Part shown: piece after piece, positions 33,442 to 48,112 of the stretch
Numbering within the stretch: the first letter of the stretch is position 1
Layout of the letters: every line of letters starts with the position of its first letter
Origin: Thelonectria olida
Lineage: Eukaryota; Ascomycota; Sordariomycetes; Hypocreales; Nectriaceae
NCBI GenBank assembly: GCA_020736575.1
Contig: JAGPYM010000026.1
Coordinates: 434,001 to 498,000, forward strand
Length of the DNA: 64,000 nucleotides
Direction: 5' to 3'
Program-made: the position numbers and the translations under genes
Notes under the pieces: model-generated
The model's database searches: none
The model's input: only the letters and a program-made list of their open reading frames with translations
Told to the model about the DNA's origin: nothing

Positions 33442-36400
33442 ATGGATCCTACCGGCTTGTCCATCCTGAACGAGCGACCTCTAAGGTTGCCGGGACCGGG
33501 TCTCTTACACCATCTCGTCAGCCCTGCCAACACCCATACTGCACTGGATTACATGGGCAACAATAAGAGAGTTTCTTTCGCCTATAGCCAAGTCCACCAA
33601 GCAGCAGATGTCCTGGCTTCCCGAATAACGAGGGCTGTGGGCAATGCCCAAGGACGACCACAGAAGCAACTGGTTGTCCCGGTTCTTGTGCACCAGTCTC
33701 CTCTCTTATACATCTCTCTCCTAGCTATCCTCAAGGCAGGAGGAGCCTTCTGTCCCTTAAACATTGACGCGCCACCCGAGAGAGTGAAATTCATACTCAA
33801 GGATGTCGAATCAGCCGTTGTGGTCGTTTCGCGGGAGCTTCGTTCTGGAATTCCAGAGGATGCCAGCCCCACCGTTATTGTGGTAGACGACGAAGACTGC
33901 GACGCTGCTCTGACAGCATCAGACTCACAAGTTGAGCATCGAAAACCCGCCCCCGAAGATCTCGCATATGTCATGTACACCTCAGGATCAACAGGTACAC
34001 CCAAAGGCGTCGGCCTCTCCCACGATGCAGCCACACAGGCGCTCCTCGCTCATGATAAGCACATCCCATTATTCTCCCGCTTTCTGCAATTTGCCGCACC
34101 TACTTTTGACGTATCCGTTTTTGAAATCTTCTTCCCGCTGTTCCGCGGATGTACTCTTGTCACGGTTCGAAGGGCGGAGATGCTGAATGACCTCCCAGCC
34201 GTGATTAGGGAGATGGAAGTGGATGCTTGTGAGCTGACGCCGACAGTAGCGGGTAGTCTACTCAGAAAACGGGAGAATGCGCCGGCATTGAAAGTGCTTC
34301 TGACGATTGGCGAGATGCTGAATGCGCCAGTCGTGAAGGAGTTTGGGGGGGATGACACGAAGCCGAGCATGTTATGGGCCATGTATGGTCCGACAGAGGC
34401 TACTATTCACTGGTAAGTGACCGCTCACATGCTGAGGCTAGAAGGTGGAGGCTGATAGAGATGACAGTACACTTCAACCAGCGTTTTCGGTCGACTCGGG
34501 GACAGGAAACATTGGCATTCCTCTCGACACTGTATCTTGTTTTATTGTCCAAGAAGTCGACCCCAACTCTTCAGAGCCTCAATTCAAGGTATTACCTCAA
34601 GGCGAAGTTGGTGAACTTGCCGTGGGCGGTTATCAACTTGCTGTTGGATATATCAATCGTCCCGAGCAAACGGCTTCAGTTTTCATACAAACGCCCTACG
34701 GACGAATGTACCGCACAGGGGACAAGGCACGACTTCGCTCCGATGGGAAACTTGAGTGTTTGGGACGTATTTCCGACGGACAGGTCAAGCTTCGAGGCCA
34801 GCGCCTCGAACTTGGCGAGGTTGAGCAAGCGGTCCTTAGGACTTCGGGCTGCCACAGCGCCGTAGCTGCGGTGGTGAGATCCATCCTTGTCGTTTTCTGT
34901 GCTGTCGACACAGGAGTTTCGGAAGATGGTGTACTGGAAAATTGCAAGGATTGGCTACCGCAGTACATGGTGCCCGGCGACGTGGTCTTAATGAATGAGT
35001 TTCCTAGACTCTCTAGTGGGAAAGTGGATAGGAAGAGGATGAGGGCCGATTACGAACGACAAAAGACAGACTCGGTACAAGACTCTGCTGCTTTGGAGCC
35101 TACTGATGATTTTGAGGCCAGAGTCATTGGAGTCGTGTCTAATGCACTCAGCTTCAGAGTCAATAGGACGACGGGTCTTGTCTCTGCAGGTCTAGACTCT
35201 CTGAAAGCTATCAAGCTCGCGTCGGCGCTGAGAGAAGCGGGCTTTGAGCTGAGCTCGGCGAGCATGTTGCCAATGAAGTCAGTCGCTGACATCATCTTTG
35301 CACTCCGACGACAACCAGCCCCAGAGCCTATCCAGTCCGAACCAGGCCAGATCAGCTTGCTCGGGAATTTAACAAGTATATTGGCCGAGAACTCCGCCCT
35401 AAAGAAACTTCACGATCTAGTCGAGGACGTGTTGGTCTGCACACCCTTACAATCAGCCATGCTTGCGGAGACGGCTCGCGATCCTGTGGCGTATTGCAAC
35501 GAGATAGAGCTGGAAGCACCACAAGGGTACACAACAGAGCAGATCTCCACTGCATTTGCGGAATTGGCGCAGCGAAATGAGATTTTGCGGACCGGTTTTG
35601 CGACATGGAGTGGAAGTTTCGTATCCGTCGTCTTTAAATACCTCCATGACGGACGAATACGAGTCGTCAACGAGTTCGACCGCGACTTTTCCATTTCAGA
35701 ACCTAGAGACTATTTACACCCTTTCCGGATACAACTGCGCGATGGGTCACCCAGTGCGGGCGCAAGCGTGCTGATTCAAATACATCACGCAATTTACGAT
35801 GGTTGGTCTATGGACATGCTCTTATCCGACCTGTCGAAGCTCCTGTCCGGTGGCCCAATAGAAGCGAGGCCTTCGTTTCGCGACGTTGTCGCAGTTTACA
35901 ACGGCTCCGGAAGTCAGCAAGCTGACGATGCCGCGAGGGTATTTTGGACGGAACACCTCATTGGATGGAACAAAGTCCAGTTCCCGAAACTGCATCATCG
36001 CGCTGATGCGTCGGTTGAGGTGCGATCGACTCGCGCACAGCTGGCGATTCCAAAGCACAAGTTTGATGCAGAGATTCAGAGGATAGGATGCAGCGCCCAA
36101 GTCCTGTTTCAAGCATCGCTCGCTCTGCTGTGGAGCGGAATCGTGGGAGCGCAAGACATTCTCATCGGGTCCGTCACATCAGGCCGCACTATCCCCGTCG
36201 CTGGTGTGGAGAGAATCTTTGGACCTTGCATTGCTTCTCTGCCCTTGCGGGTGGATTTTAGCACGATGTCAGCGAGTCTGGATATATTGAACAGTATCCA
36301 TGCGAGCAATCGCAAAGCAATGCAGCACTGCATGCTTCCCTTGGCAGAAATCAAGAAACTCGCCAGCTTGCAACCCGGTGAGAGCTTTTACGACGTCTTG

Positions 36401-39400
36401 TTTGCCTATCAAGAGTCACTTGACAGTCCAGCACGTGCCAGGAATTTAGTCAAGGAGACGAGGCATTTGGATCGTCTTGAGATTCCGGTGCTGTTTGAAG
36501 TTGAGCCGACCGAGAGCGGATTCTCGCTGCAAGTCACGTACCGTCCGGGTGTTGTTCCCCCAGCTGTGGTTGACACTGTTGTCGAACAGTTTGAGAAGGT
36601 GTGCGTGTACCTACTCGAAAACACAGGAAGCACGATCAAGTCGGTGATGCGGAATCTCGACGTTCATCCGTCGACCTTTAACACTACTCCAGCTGTGCCA
36701 GAGCGAACGATGGACTTGGCCAAAGGATTCGAAGCTGTCGCCTTGCGGAGCCCAGACCTTGATGCACTCTGCTTTGCCCATCGACTATCAGGCGAGCGGC
36801 AGACTACATCCCTGTCATTTCGAACACTCAACAGTGCAGCAAATCCCATCGCTTGGCAGTTGATAGAACAAGGTGCCCGGAGCGGCAGTGTCGTTGCCAT
36901 CGTCATGGACAAGTCCCCGACTCTGTACGCTTCTATTTTGGCTGTTGTCAAGGCAGGTTGCGCCTATCTCCCACTCCTCCCGTCGACGCCTACCGCGCGC
37001 ATTGAGGAGATTCTCAAGCAGGCTGACGTGAGGCACTGTCTTGTTGACAACTCGTCACAAAAGTCCGTTCCTTATGTCCCTGACACGAGTGTGGTCAATG
37101 TCGATTCAGCGCCCATAACGGAGAAAACGAGCGTGAATCCGGAGATGCCTGTGGATGGCTCACGCCTAGCCTACGTGATATATACGTCCGGCACAACAGG
37201 TGTCCCAAAGGGCGTGGCTGTCACGGAAGAGAACATCATGTCCAACCTCTCGGTCCTCAGATCAATGTACCCCGCCAGCAAAAAGCCTCAAGGCCGTCTG
37301 CTTCAAACTTGCTCCCAAGCCTTCGATGTTTCCGTCTTCGAGATTTTCTTCACTTGGCACACAGGCATGTGTCTCTGCTCAGGCATCAATGACACCCTTT
37401 TCGAAGATCTTGAGGATTCGATCCGCCAGCTAGATGTTACCCATCTAAGTATGACGCCCACGGTGGCTTCACTGGTCGATCTTCGTAACCTCCCCGACGT
37501 GGAATTCCTAGTCACTGCGGGAGAGGCAATGACGCAGCCCGTGTTGGACAAATGGCAGCAAGCACTCTGGCAGGGCTATGGGCCTTCGGAGCTGACGAAT
37601 ATTTGCACTGTCAAGAAGATGGCGGCTGGTGATAATGTTGAGCATCTGGGACATGCGTTGGCAAATACTTCCTCCTTTGTTCTCTTCCCTGACAGCCTCG
37701 ATATTGCTCCCGTCGGGTGGGCGGGAGAGCTGTGTTTTGGGGGACTGCAGGTCGCGCATGGATATTTAAACATGCCTGGCTTGACAGCGGAGAAGTTCGT
37801 CGAGCATCCTCAGCATGGGCGATTATACCGAACAGGTGATCTGGGCAGAATGTTGCCCGATGGATCACTCATCTTCCTTAGTCGCATGGATGACCAGTTC
37901 AAGCTGAGAGGACAACGAATCGAAGCCAGCGAGATCAACAGCGTGGCTACGTCCATGGAGTCAGTCAGCTCTGCTGTGACGCTGCTGGCGCGGAGAGAGG
38001 CATCCGCAGCGGAGCACATCGTCCTGTTTTACGTTGCACAAAAAGGCCAAACGGAGTTCCGCGAGATCGATGTTGATATAGAGACTCATCGTGCTCTGGC
38101 CGCGCTTTTACAATCTCGACTGCCCGCTTACATGATCCCTTCATACCTCATCCCCGTGTCGACTATTCCACTTAATCCGAGTGGAAAGGTAGATGCTCAC
38201 CGTCTGCGGGCATGCTTTGAGAATCTTGGACCGCAATATCTTGAGAGCTTCTTGGGCTCATTGCAGGAGTCTGCCGATGAGGCCGATTGGACAACGATGG
38301 AAACCACGCTTGCTGAGGCGGTCGCAAACGTGATGAAGTCGTCGAGACGAGACGTTGGGCGGTGGACGCCTCTCGCTATGCTGGGAGTGGACTCCATCTC
38401 TTCTATTCAATTGAGCCGCGAGTTGGGCATTCTCTTGAAGAGAAGAGTCGCCGTCTCCGAGATCCTACGCCATCCTACAATTTCTCAGCTTGCTCGGTAC
38501 CTCTCGAATGATGTTAAAAATCACATCGGGGCCGCGCCTGTTGAATTCTTCCCATCTTCCTTCGTCGAATCCGTTCGAGACGCCTTTTCTCGGCAAGGAC
38601 AAGTTGTTGAAGCTGTCCTGCCGTGTATGCCTCTTCAAGAGGCAATGCTGTCGCGTGGTCAGAGAAGCTACTACAACAAAGTGCTTTTGCGACTACATAT
38701 CATGCCAGAGAAGATCAAGTCGTACTGGAAGACGATGGCAGAAAGGCACGAGATTCTTCGAACCTGTTTCGTTACTACTTCAGACTCCCAGAGAGCGATT
38801 GCTCAGGTTGTCCTTCGGGAGTATGAGATTCCGTGGATCGATATGGATGTGAGTGAGCCTTCATTTGACGGCGCAGTTCAAGAGCATCTCAAATCTCTTC
38901 CAGACCCGATTGATTCACGCCGACCGCCTATTTCCCTTGCTCGTTTGCGATACAGAGGCTCTGTGTTCCTATCGTTTATATGTCATCATGCTCTTTACGA
39001 TGCCGTCGCTATGGAACGACTGCTGAAAGAAGTGGAAGCCTTGGCTGGAGGAGTCCAGCTTCCAACGCCTGTGCCCTACCAGACATTTTTGCGCGAAGCC
39101 ATGGACTTGCCCAAAGACGTCGCAGAGTTCTGGCGTGAGCACTTCCGCGGCTACCGCGCGTCGAGTTTGTTCCCAGCAATGACTTCGGAGATGGATCAAT
39201 CCATTCACACGACGTCCTTGGATCTTCCCCTGACGGAGCTTCAAACAAGAATCCGCAGTCTTGGCACATCTCTGCTCTCTGTTTGCCAAGCGAGCTGGGC
39301 AAGTGTCTTGTCGATGGCACATGGCAAGCCTGATGTTTGCTTCGGCAATGTCGTCAGTGGGCGGACGCTGGCTCTAGAAGGACTCGACCGGCTTATTGCA

Positions 39401-42400
39401 CCTTGCTTCAATACGATTCCAGTTCGCGCCAACTTTTCTACCAACTGGAGCAACATCGAGCTCGTAAAACAGATGCACAAGATCAACACTGAGCTCTTGG
39501 CATATCAGTTCACGCCCCTGCGACTTATTCAGCGGACGGTGAATCGCACCGGACGACACCTTTTCGACACCCTTCTTCTTGTGCAGAAGCCGTTGCAGGA
39601 TATTGACCGCAAGGTTTGGACGCTGGAAGGAGATTCAGGTGACATGGACATTCCCCTAGTGTGTGAGATCGTCCCGTGTCCGAGCTTGAACTCGCTGGTC
39701 ATCAATATTTGTCGCGATATGAGCATCGTAACAGGTGATGTCGCTGCCGCCCTCGCTGATGCGTTCAAACTTTTTCTCAAATCAGCTATTACTTCTCCTC
39801 ATGCCACAGTCATGGGTAGAGAGCGGTTGCCTTCTGCTGTGAACTATGGTTTGGGCGCTCTCAGACCACGACAAGAGAGACTCGAAGCAGCAGATAGCTC
39901 GCAAGACCATGACGAAAAATGGAGCGATGTTGAGATTCACGTTCGCCAAGTCCTTGCAGGATTATCTGGAACGCAAGAGACGCAGATTCATCGGCGGACA
40001 ACAATTTTCCAACTCGGCCTAGACAGTATCAACGCGGTTCAGATTGCGTCCATCTTGCGCTCGCAGGGCTTCAACATCTCCGCTTCAGATGTCATCGAGT
40101 GCCCTACAACTTCCAAGATTGCGGCCAAGTTGCTCGAGAACTCTGAGCAGAAGGAGCCTGCGCCGCAGATGATGTACGACATTGAACAGTTCTCGAGACA
40201 GGTCTCATCAGATGTTTGGGCGAAGGTGCCCAGTGATGCGGAGTTGGAGGCCATCTTACCGTGCACGCCCGTTCAATGTGCCATGATTGCGTCCTTTGTT
40301 CAATCGAGCGGGGATCACTACTTGAATGCTGTTCGATACCAGGTCGATCGGGGTGTTACCGCTGAGAATTTGAAGGAGGCTTGGGCAGCGTTGCAGGCTG
40401 AGCACCCCATGCTGCGAACAGGGTTTGTTCCTGTCAATCATGGAGATGCGTCGTTTGCAATGGTAAGATACAAGGCGGGAGCGACATTGCTTCCCCTCGA
40501 GATCCGACGGAACAGTCAATATTCGGACCTCCTACAACAAAAGACGACCACTAAGCATGTGATTCAAGGGTCGATGCATCTCCCGCCTTGGAAGCTGATT
40601 CTGGTTGAAGAAGAAAATGGAGTCAGCATGGACCTCGTCATCCACCACGCGCTCTACGATGCCCCGTCCCTTCATTTCATGCTGGAGGAGCTGTCGCGAG
40701 TGCTGCGGAACCAAGTGCCGCGTGGTTTCCCTGCTGTTGAGCCGGCTCTGTCGACTATCCTGAGTCGTTCACTTGGCAGCAAGCAACAAGAGAAAGAATT
40801 TTGGGAGGCGCAGGCGAGCCATGCTGTTGTCAATAAGTTCCCCATCACGACACCGCTTCGCATCGAGCAAAGGAAGGTCAAAACGGACACTTTGGTTTCA
40901 ACGCTGCCATTTTCCAAGCTTCAACAGGCAACGCAGTCGTCAAACGTCTCAATTCAAGCCGCGATCCAGGCAGCATGGACCAGGGTACTGTCCTCGTATC
41001 TTGGCGAAAGTTCTGTCGTTTTCGGGGTCGCCTTATCTGGCAGGATCACAGACGAAACCAAGGAGGCTCCTTTGCCTTGTCTCAACACTGTGCCCATCGT
41101 GGCTTGCAACAGCCAGTCCAACGAAGAGCTGCTCAACTACATGATGGAGTACAACCAACATCTCCACAAGCATCAGTTTGCACCTCTCGGCCAAGTCCAG
41201 AAGTGGCTTGGTCACCCAGCGGGAGCCGTTTTTGACACTTTAGTCGCCTACCAGAAGATGAATACCGATGCGTCGACGATTGTCCCGTGGAGGGCCGTTG
41301 TGGAAGAAGCGATGGTGGAATATGCTGTTTCCCTCGAAATCGAGCCCGTTGCGGAGGATCAACTTCGTCTTTGCATTACCTATTACGACGACATCCTCCC
41401 CCAGCCACAGGCAAAACTTCTAGTTGAGCAGTTCGATCTGGCTTTGACTCACATTGCTTGCAACCCTACTGGCCATGAAGATGACACTTGCAGCGAAGCC
41501 CCTCGGCTTTATTCGACTTTGCCTGCGGAACACCCAACGCTCAATGCTCCCGTCCAGCTCCTTCACCAGTTCGTTGAGGCTGGTGCAATCGCTCATCCCG
41601 ACAAGATTGCTTTGGAGTTCGTCTCCAGATTTGATGGCGAGACACCGGTCAAGCAACAGTGGACTTACCAGGAGTTCGATCGCCTGGGAAGCAAGGTTGC
41701 CAGCCTTCTCAGAGACAAGGCCGTTCCTGGAAGCATTGTCGCAATCCACTTTGACAAGTGCCCCGAAGCCTACTTTGCCATTCTCGGAATCCTCAAGGCA
41801 GGCTGCTGTTTTGTGGCCCTGGACCCAACTGCCCCAGTTGCACGGAAGCAATTCATCATCCAAGACTCCAATGCTCCTTGCCTTCTTACAACTGACCCGA
41901 GTGCTCTGGGCTTTGAGGTTGACTGCATGGTTGTCTCCATTGACAACGATACCCTCCAGCTAATGCCCGTGCCGGAAGCCGAATACAAGCCAGTCATCTC
42001 GCCTTCGGATACCTGCTATTGCCTGTACACATCAGGCACTACGGGTACACCAAAGGGATGTGAAATCACTCACGACAACGCTGTGGAGGCGATGATGGCT
42101 TTCCAAGAACTCTTCAGGGGGCATTGGGAGGCCGACTCACGTTGGCTGCAATTTGCGTCGTTGCACTTTGATGTTTCCGTGCTTGAGCAATATTGGAGCT
42201 GGTCGGTGGGCATGGCTGTCGTTGCTGCTCCTAAGGATCTCATATTGGACGACCTGACGGCGACAATCAACAGGCTCGGCATTACGCACATTGATTTGAC
42301 GCCTAGTCTTGCCCGTCTCACGCATCCCGACGAGGTTCCGAGCCTTTGTCGCGGCGTCTTCATTACGGGTGGTGAGCAGCTTAAGCAGGAAATCCTTGAT

Positions 42401-45400
42401 GTTTGGGGTCCCAAGGCCGTCATCTACAATGCTTACGGCCCGACTGAAGCAACGATTGGTGTCACCATGTATCAACGTGTTCCTGTGACTGGGCGGCCAA
42501 GCAACATTGGAAAACAGTTCCCCAATGTCGGTTCCTATGTCTTTAGGCAAGGCACTGAGATTCCTGTCATTCGTGGCGGCGTTGGCGAGTTGTGTGTCTC
42601 GGGCAAGCTCGTCGGCAAGGGATACTTGAATCGTCCTGAGCTCACAGACGAACGCTTCCCCACGCTCAAACATTTTGGTGAGAGAATTTACCGAACTGGA
42701 GACCTTGTGAGAGTTCTTCACGATGGCTGCTTCGACTTTCTAGGTCGCGCGGATGATCAGGTGAAGCTTCGTGGACAACGATTGGAGATTGCCGAGATCA
42801 ACCATGCTATTCGCGCTGGTGTCAGCGAGATTAACGACACGGCCACGATTGTGACGCGGCATGGAACGAGCGGCAAGGATGTCCTTGTTTCCTTCGTTGT
42901 CGGCAAGACACTCAAGAATGGAGAGCTTCTTGTTCTCCCAGATGACGAGCGCCTGGGAGTCAAGGCCAAGGAAGCTTGTCGATCACGACTTCCAGGGTAC
43001 ATGGTGCCGACTTACATCTTTGCTCTTCCGTATATCCCGCTGTCGTCGAATAATAAGGCCGAAGTTAAGGAGTTGAAGAAACTGTTTGCTGAGCTATCTC
43101 CTGAGTTACTTATGGAGCTTTCTCATGCTGCCTCGGCGCCTGTTTCTGCTGCTGCTGTTGAGACGATGAGCAAGCTGACTGAGACTCTCGCAGAGTTCAG
43201 CGGCGTACCACCACCAGACTTGAGTTCATCGACAAGCATATTCGATGTTGGCGTTGACTCTATCACGGCATTGAGACTCTCGGCACTCTTAAAGTCCCGA
43301 GGTTTCAAGTCTGCCTCCCCAGCCGTACTGCTCAGGTATCCAATCATTGGCGACCTGGCTAACTCACTCACGACGGTATCCAGCAGTCAGCAAGAGAAAC
43401 TTGTCCGAGAAGTAAGGCAATCCATCCGGGCGTGTGGCCAAAGGTATCGTGGTGTGGTGTGTCGCAGCCTCGGAGTCAAGCCTAGCGACATCGAATACAT
43501 TGCACCATGCTCGCCTCTTCAGCAGGGTATCATCTCTCGAGCCATGACCATGGAACCACATGATGCCTACTTCAACACCTTCCAATTAGAACTTCACTCG
43601 AAAACATCCACGGAGACATTGCGCAAGGCGTGGGATGAGCTGATCCAGGCCGAGGCAATCCTCAGATCAGCTTTCGTGCCCACGATAAATGGCTTCATTC
43701 AAGTGGCCTTGAGGAATTTCATGCCTCCTTGGGAAGAACACACTCTCGAGTATGGCGACGTGGAAAGCTATCTCCAGGACAAGAAGGCAGACTGGATTCA
43801 GCAGAATGCTTCCGTCATCTCGACACCTCTACGACTTGTCCATCTCACCACTGCTTCATCCAGCAGACTCGTCATACACATTTTCCATGCCCTGTATGAT
43901 GGAAACAGTTTTGACATGATGATGCAGAGGCTTCTAGCTCGATACAAAGGAGAAGAAGTCACACCCGGTCCGTCATTCCTGGAAGCGCTCAGCCGTGGTC
44001 CATTGCTGAGGTACGACCGCTGCAAGCCATTCTGGGACGAGCATCTCCGAGGTTGGTCCTCCACGCCTGTTCCCCGACTCGGACACCAACCCGAAACCAA
44101 AGCTATCACGGCGGTTCGTGAGGTGTCCGCCCTGAGCCTTGAAGATGTGCGATCGTCACAAAATGTCACCCTCCAAGCCGTCTCGTTGGCCTTGTGGGTA
44201 GCTACCCTACAAAACTTCCTGACCAACCCGGCGACAATTGGCGTCATTGTTTCTGGTCGAGCGATTGAGCTGGCCAATGTTGAGCATACAATTGGGCCCC
44301 TCTTCAACACCATTCCCTTCTTCTCCAAGTCGTTGCGGACTCAGACTTGGGCGTCGCTCATCCGTCGCTGCCATGAATTCAACACGGCCTTGCTCGACTT
44401 TCAGCATGTCCCACTCAAGTCTATCCAGAAGTGGTGCTCCGGGGGAAAACCCTTGTTTGACAACCTGTTTGCATTCCAGATTGAGACGTCTCGGGACCGT
44501 GAATCCAAGCCCTGGGACGTTGTGGACAGCCACGGAAGCCCTGATTACCCATTGGCTCTCGAGGTTGTCTCGATGCAAAACGGCGGCCTTCGTTTCACGC
44601 TCGTCAGCCAAGGGCATGCTGCTACGATTCAGAAATTGGAGGAGCTTCTTGACCAGTTGGAGAGGAACATGGGGCTGATGACAACTGCCCCAGAGAAAGC
44701 AGTCCCTGTTCTGTACAATGAAGAGGCGATAAGCAACGGAGATGTCGTTGAAGCGGAAGCAGCCACGCCAACCAGTCGAGTTGCGAACTTTGAGTGGACG
44801 GAACAGGCCCTCTTAGCGCGACAACAGATCGCCCTCCTTGCGAACGTTGCAGCCGAAGACGTGTCCGAAGCAGTTGCGGTTCTTGAGCTTGGTCTCGACA
44901 GCATTGATGTCATCAAGTTATCGGCCAAGTTAAAGCGACAGGGAACTCACCTGGCACCGTCGCAGATCATGCGTTGCCAGACAATTGCGAGAATGATGGA
45001 CGAGTTGAACAAGTCAGACTCGGCCGAGCCTCAGACTACCAGTGGCGAAGACTCTCTCCAAAACACCAAGCGCAGGCTGTGGAACCACTTGGAGAAGTCT
45101 GGATGCGACATGGACGGCATTGAGACGACGCTCCCACCGACGCCGCTGCAGGAGTCTATGGTTGCTGGTATGGTCCAGTCCAGTTTCGAGTCGTACTTCA
45201 ACCATGACATCCTGGAGATTTCCAAGTTCGTGGACACCAACAGACTTCAAAGCGCCTGGCAAGAAGTTATCCAGCGTTCGCCGATCTTGAGAACGTCCTT
45301 TTCCGAGGTTGACGACATCACTCTCAATATGTCATACTGTCAGGTCGTAGCCAAGACCGGCGACACTGACATTCAGCACGTCGACCTGAACCAGTTCGAG

Positions 45401-48112
45401 GATGTGCAGCAACTCATAACCAAGGCGACTGGGTTGGCGAGGGACGGAAAGGCTCAGCGGAAACTGTTCCAACTCACATTTGCCACCCTTGGGCCTCGAA
45501 GATTCCTGGTGCTCTCCATGGCGCACGCTCTTTATGATGGGTGGTCACTCAGTCTACTCTTCCAAGATATCCAAGCCGCTTATGAAGGGAAGACAATTTC
45601 ACACACGTCGGTTGACTCGTTTCTGTCGCGGATAATCGATGTTGAAGGAAGGGACGAGCGGGACTTCTGGAACCAGTACCTCGAAGGAGCGGAACCTACG
45701 CTCATCCCTGAGAAGCCACTGGTGGGCATCGAGACTGCTTCCGAACTGCAGAGAACAGAGCAACTGTCAGCACTGAACATGTCTGAAATCACGTCCTTTT
45801 GCAAGCAGCAGTCAATCAGTCTCCAAGCTTTATGTCAAGCTTGCTGGGCCATCATGCTTGCTCAGCAGATGCAGACTTTGGACGTCACATTCGGAGTCGT
45901 TGTTTCGGGTCGTGATTTTGAAGGCGCCGAGGATGTCGTCTTCCCTACCATGAACACCATCGCGCTGCGCTGCGTTCTCTCGGGTTCTCCGTCGACGTTC
46001 CTCCGGTACTTGGAGGAAAATATGGGTGATATTCGAGAGTTCCAGCACTACCCCCTTCGCAAGGCGCAGCTGGCTGCCAACATCCACGGACACGCACTGT
46101 TCAACACTTTGTTCATACTTCAGCGGTCTCCCAGCACAGAGACGACAGAGTCCATCTTCACGTCGATCGGCGGATCGTCAGCGACCGAGTATCCTGTTTG
46201 CGTCGAGGCCGAAGCCCTCACCGATGGGCTTGTTTGGAGAGTTGCTTGTCAACCCGAATACTCTCTTACAAACAGCCCAGAGGAACTCATCAACGGCCTT
46301 GACGCGATTATGAAGTTCCTTCTGACTTCGAATGCCTCAGATATCCTCTCGTTTGAAGAAAGAGGGGTTTCCATCTGTGGCATGACTCCGGTTCTTCTCA
46401 AGGACACCACCTCATCTGAAGATGGCACAACAGACAAGGATTCGACAGATCAAGAAGATGAGTGGGATCAAGTCTCGTCAGAGATCCGAGAGACTTTGCA
46501 TCAAGTTTCGGAAGTTCCAGTGGCTTCAATCAGACAGTCTGACAATCTTTACAATCTGGGACTTGACTCCATCACCGCCATCAAGGTTTCGACGCTGCTT
46601 CGCAACAAGGGTATCAACCTGAGGCCGCAGCATTTGATTAGGGCTGCCAGTATCTCAGAGATGGCTGAGTCGGCGAAAACAGCGCGCAAGGGCGAGACAA
46701 TTCTCACTCCTCCCCCCACTCCCACTCCCTGCGAGCTGCCTACCGATGTTGACGCAGACAAACTCCTCGAGAGGTTTGGTCTTTCCAAGGACCAAGTTGA
46801 AGTTCTTCCCGCCCTGCCGATGCAAGTTTACATGCTGAGTGCGTGGGAGAATGGAGGAGGCTGTGTCTTTTACCCCGAGTTCCCATACTCCATCGATGGT
46901 GCAGCTACGTTTGAAGCCATCCAAGAAGCATGGGACAAACTCGTCTTGGAAACGCCCTTGCTCCGAACATGTTTTGTTGCCACCAGCTCAACCGAGGTTC
47001 CATTCTTGCAAGTCATACTCAAGGAGCACCGTATTTCCTTGGGAGCATCCGCTCAGCATGAGAAGTCCACTGCTACCCAACTTCTCGAACCATTGGTGAA
47101 GGTCCGTGTTTCTCAAAACGATGACGAGTCGTGGTCGTTTCGGCTGAGAATCCATCATGCGCTGTACGATGGTGTTAGTCTTCCCGCTATCCTCCAGCGC
47201 TTTTCGAGTCTGCTAGACGGCGCTTCGGCTCTCGATGTCGACTCTGGTATGGCACCGTGGAGGCGGTTTGCGCTTGGTCGAACCTCTCAGTCAGCCAAGG
47301 AAGCAAGGGAGGCTTTCTGGACGAGCTACTTGCTCCATGGTCCTGAAACGCAGGACCGAGTCTCCTCGGCCGACGTCAAGGAGAGGGTCTCCCTATTTTC
47401 CAAATCAGCTGTGTCCGACCTCTCTCCCATCCAAAAGATGGCGGCTCAGGGTGGCGTGTCCGTCCAGGCTTTGTTCCTCGCAGCATATGCTCGAGTCCTT
47501 TCCAAGAAAGAAAACTCGATCGATGTCGTGTTCGGCATGTACCTCGCCAACCGAGCAACAGAGCGTGGCCTCCCATCGACTTATCCCACACTGAATCTCG
47601 TTCCCTTGCGAGTCATCATACCCCAGAACACATCTCTCGTGGACATCGCGGCATGGATTCAGAAGGATATCCACCTCATTTCCTCCGAAGGCCGTGCCGA
47701 GGTCGGACTCTGGGAAATCGTCGACTTGGCTGACGTGAGAGTTACTTCCTTTGTCAACTTCCTCAGCCTGCCAAACAAGCCGGAGGACAACGGCGGCCGC
47801 GTCAAGGTTATTGCAGAGGACGGACTCGCCGCCGCTATCGATGATGGCCCCAAGCTGCTCGCGCCATATGTACAGTCGCAGAAGAACATTGTCAAAGACT
47901 CAATTTCGGTAAGACTCACTTTCCTCACTCCTAATCATGGTTTTCTTGTCCAGAGCTAAACGATTCCGCAGATGGCAATAGATATAGAAGCCGCAGTGCA
48001 AGGCTTCAGGCTCGACATTGGCGTGTTTGGATCGCGCCAGCAACTGTCAAATGATGAGGCCACCGAAATGGTGTCCGAATTGGTGTCGTATCTCGGAGCC
48101 GTTGAGAATTAG
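33442..48112 (+). CDS. sidC: Ferricrocin-type siderophore NRPS (A-T-C-A-T-C-T-C-A-T-C-T-C-T-C)
   Basis: Exons 33442-34412, 34468-47908 and 47972-48112 give 4,850 residues; the start has context CACCATGG. Domains by approximate residue: A1 1-510, T1 Ser 568, C1 640-1060 (His 763), A2 1075-1580, T2 Ser 1632, C2 1700-2120, T3 Ser 2177, C3 2250-2670, A3 2685-3185, T4 Ser 3254, C4 3330-3750, T5 Ser 3801, C5 3875-4290, T6 Ser 4357, C6 4430-4850. Three A and six T-C pairs, with extra T-C after module 2 and at the end, are typical of the SidC/NPS2 ferricrocin synthetases, which assemble three acyl-hydroxyornithines with Gly/Ser into a cyclic hexapeptide. No thioesterase is present; the last C domain probably cyclises. 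sidA lies divergent upstream. Exact product cannot be read; ferrichrome relatives are possible. Confidence 0.95.
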
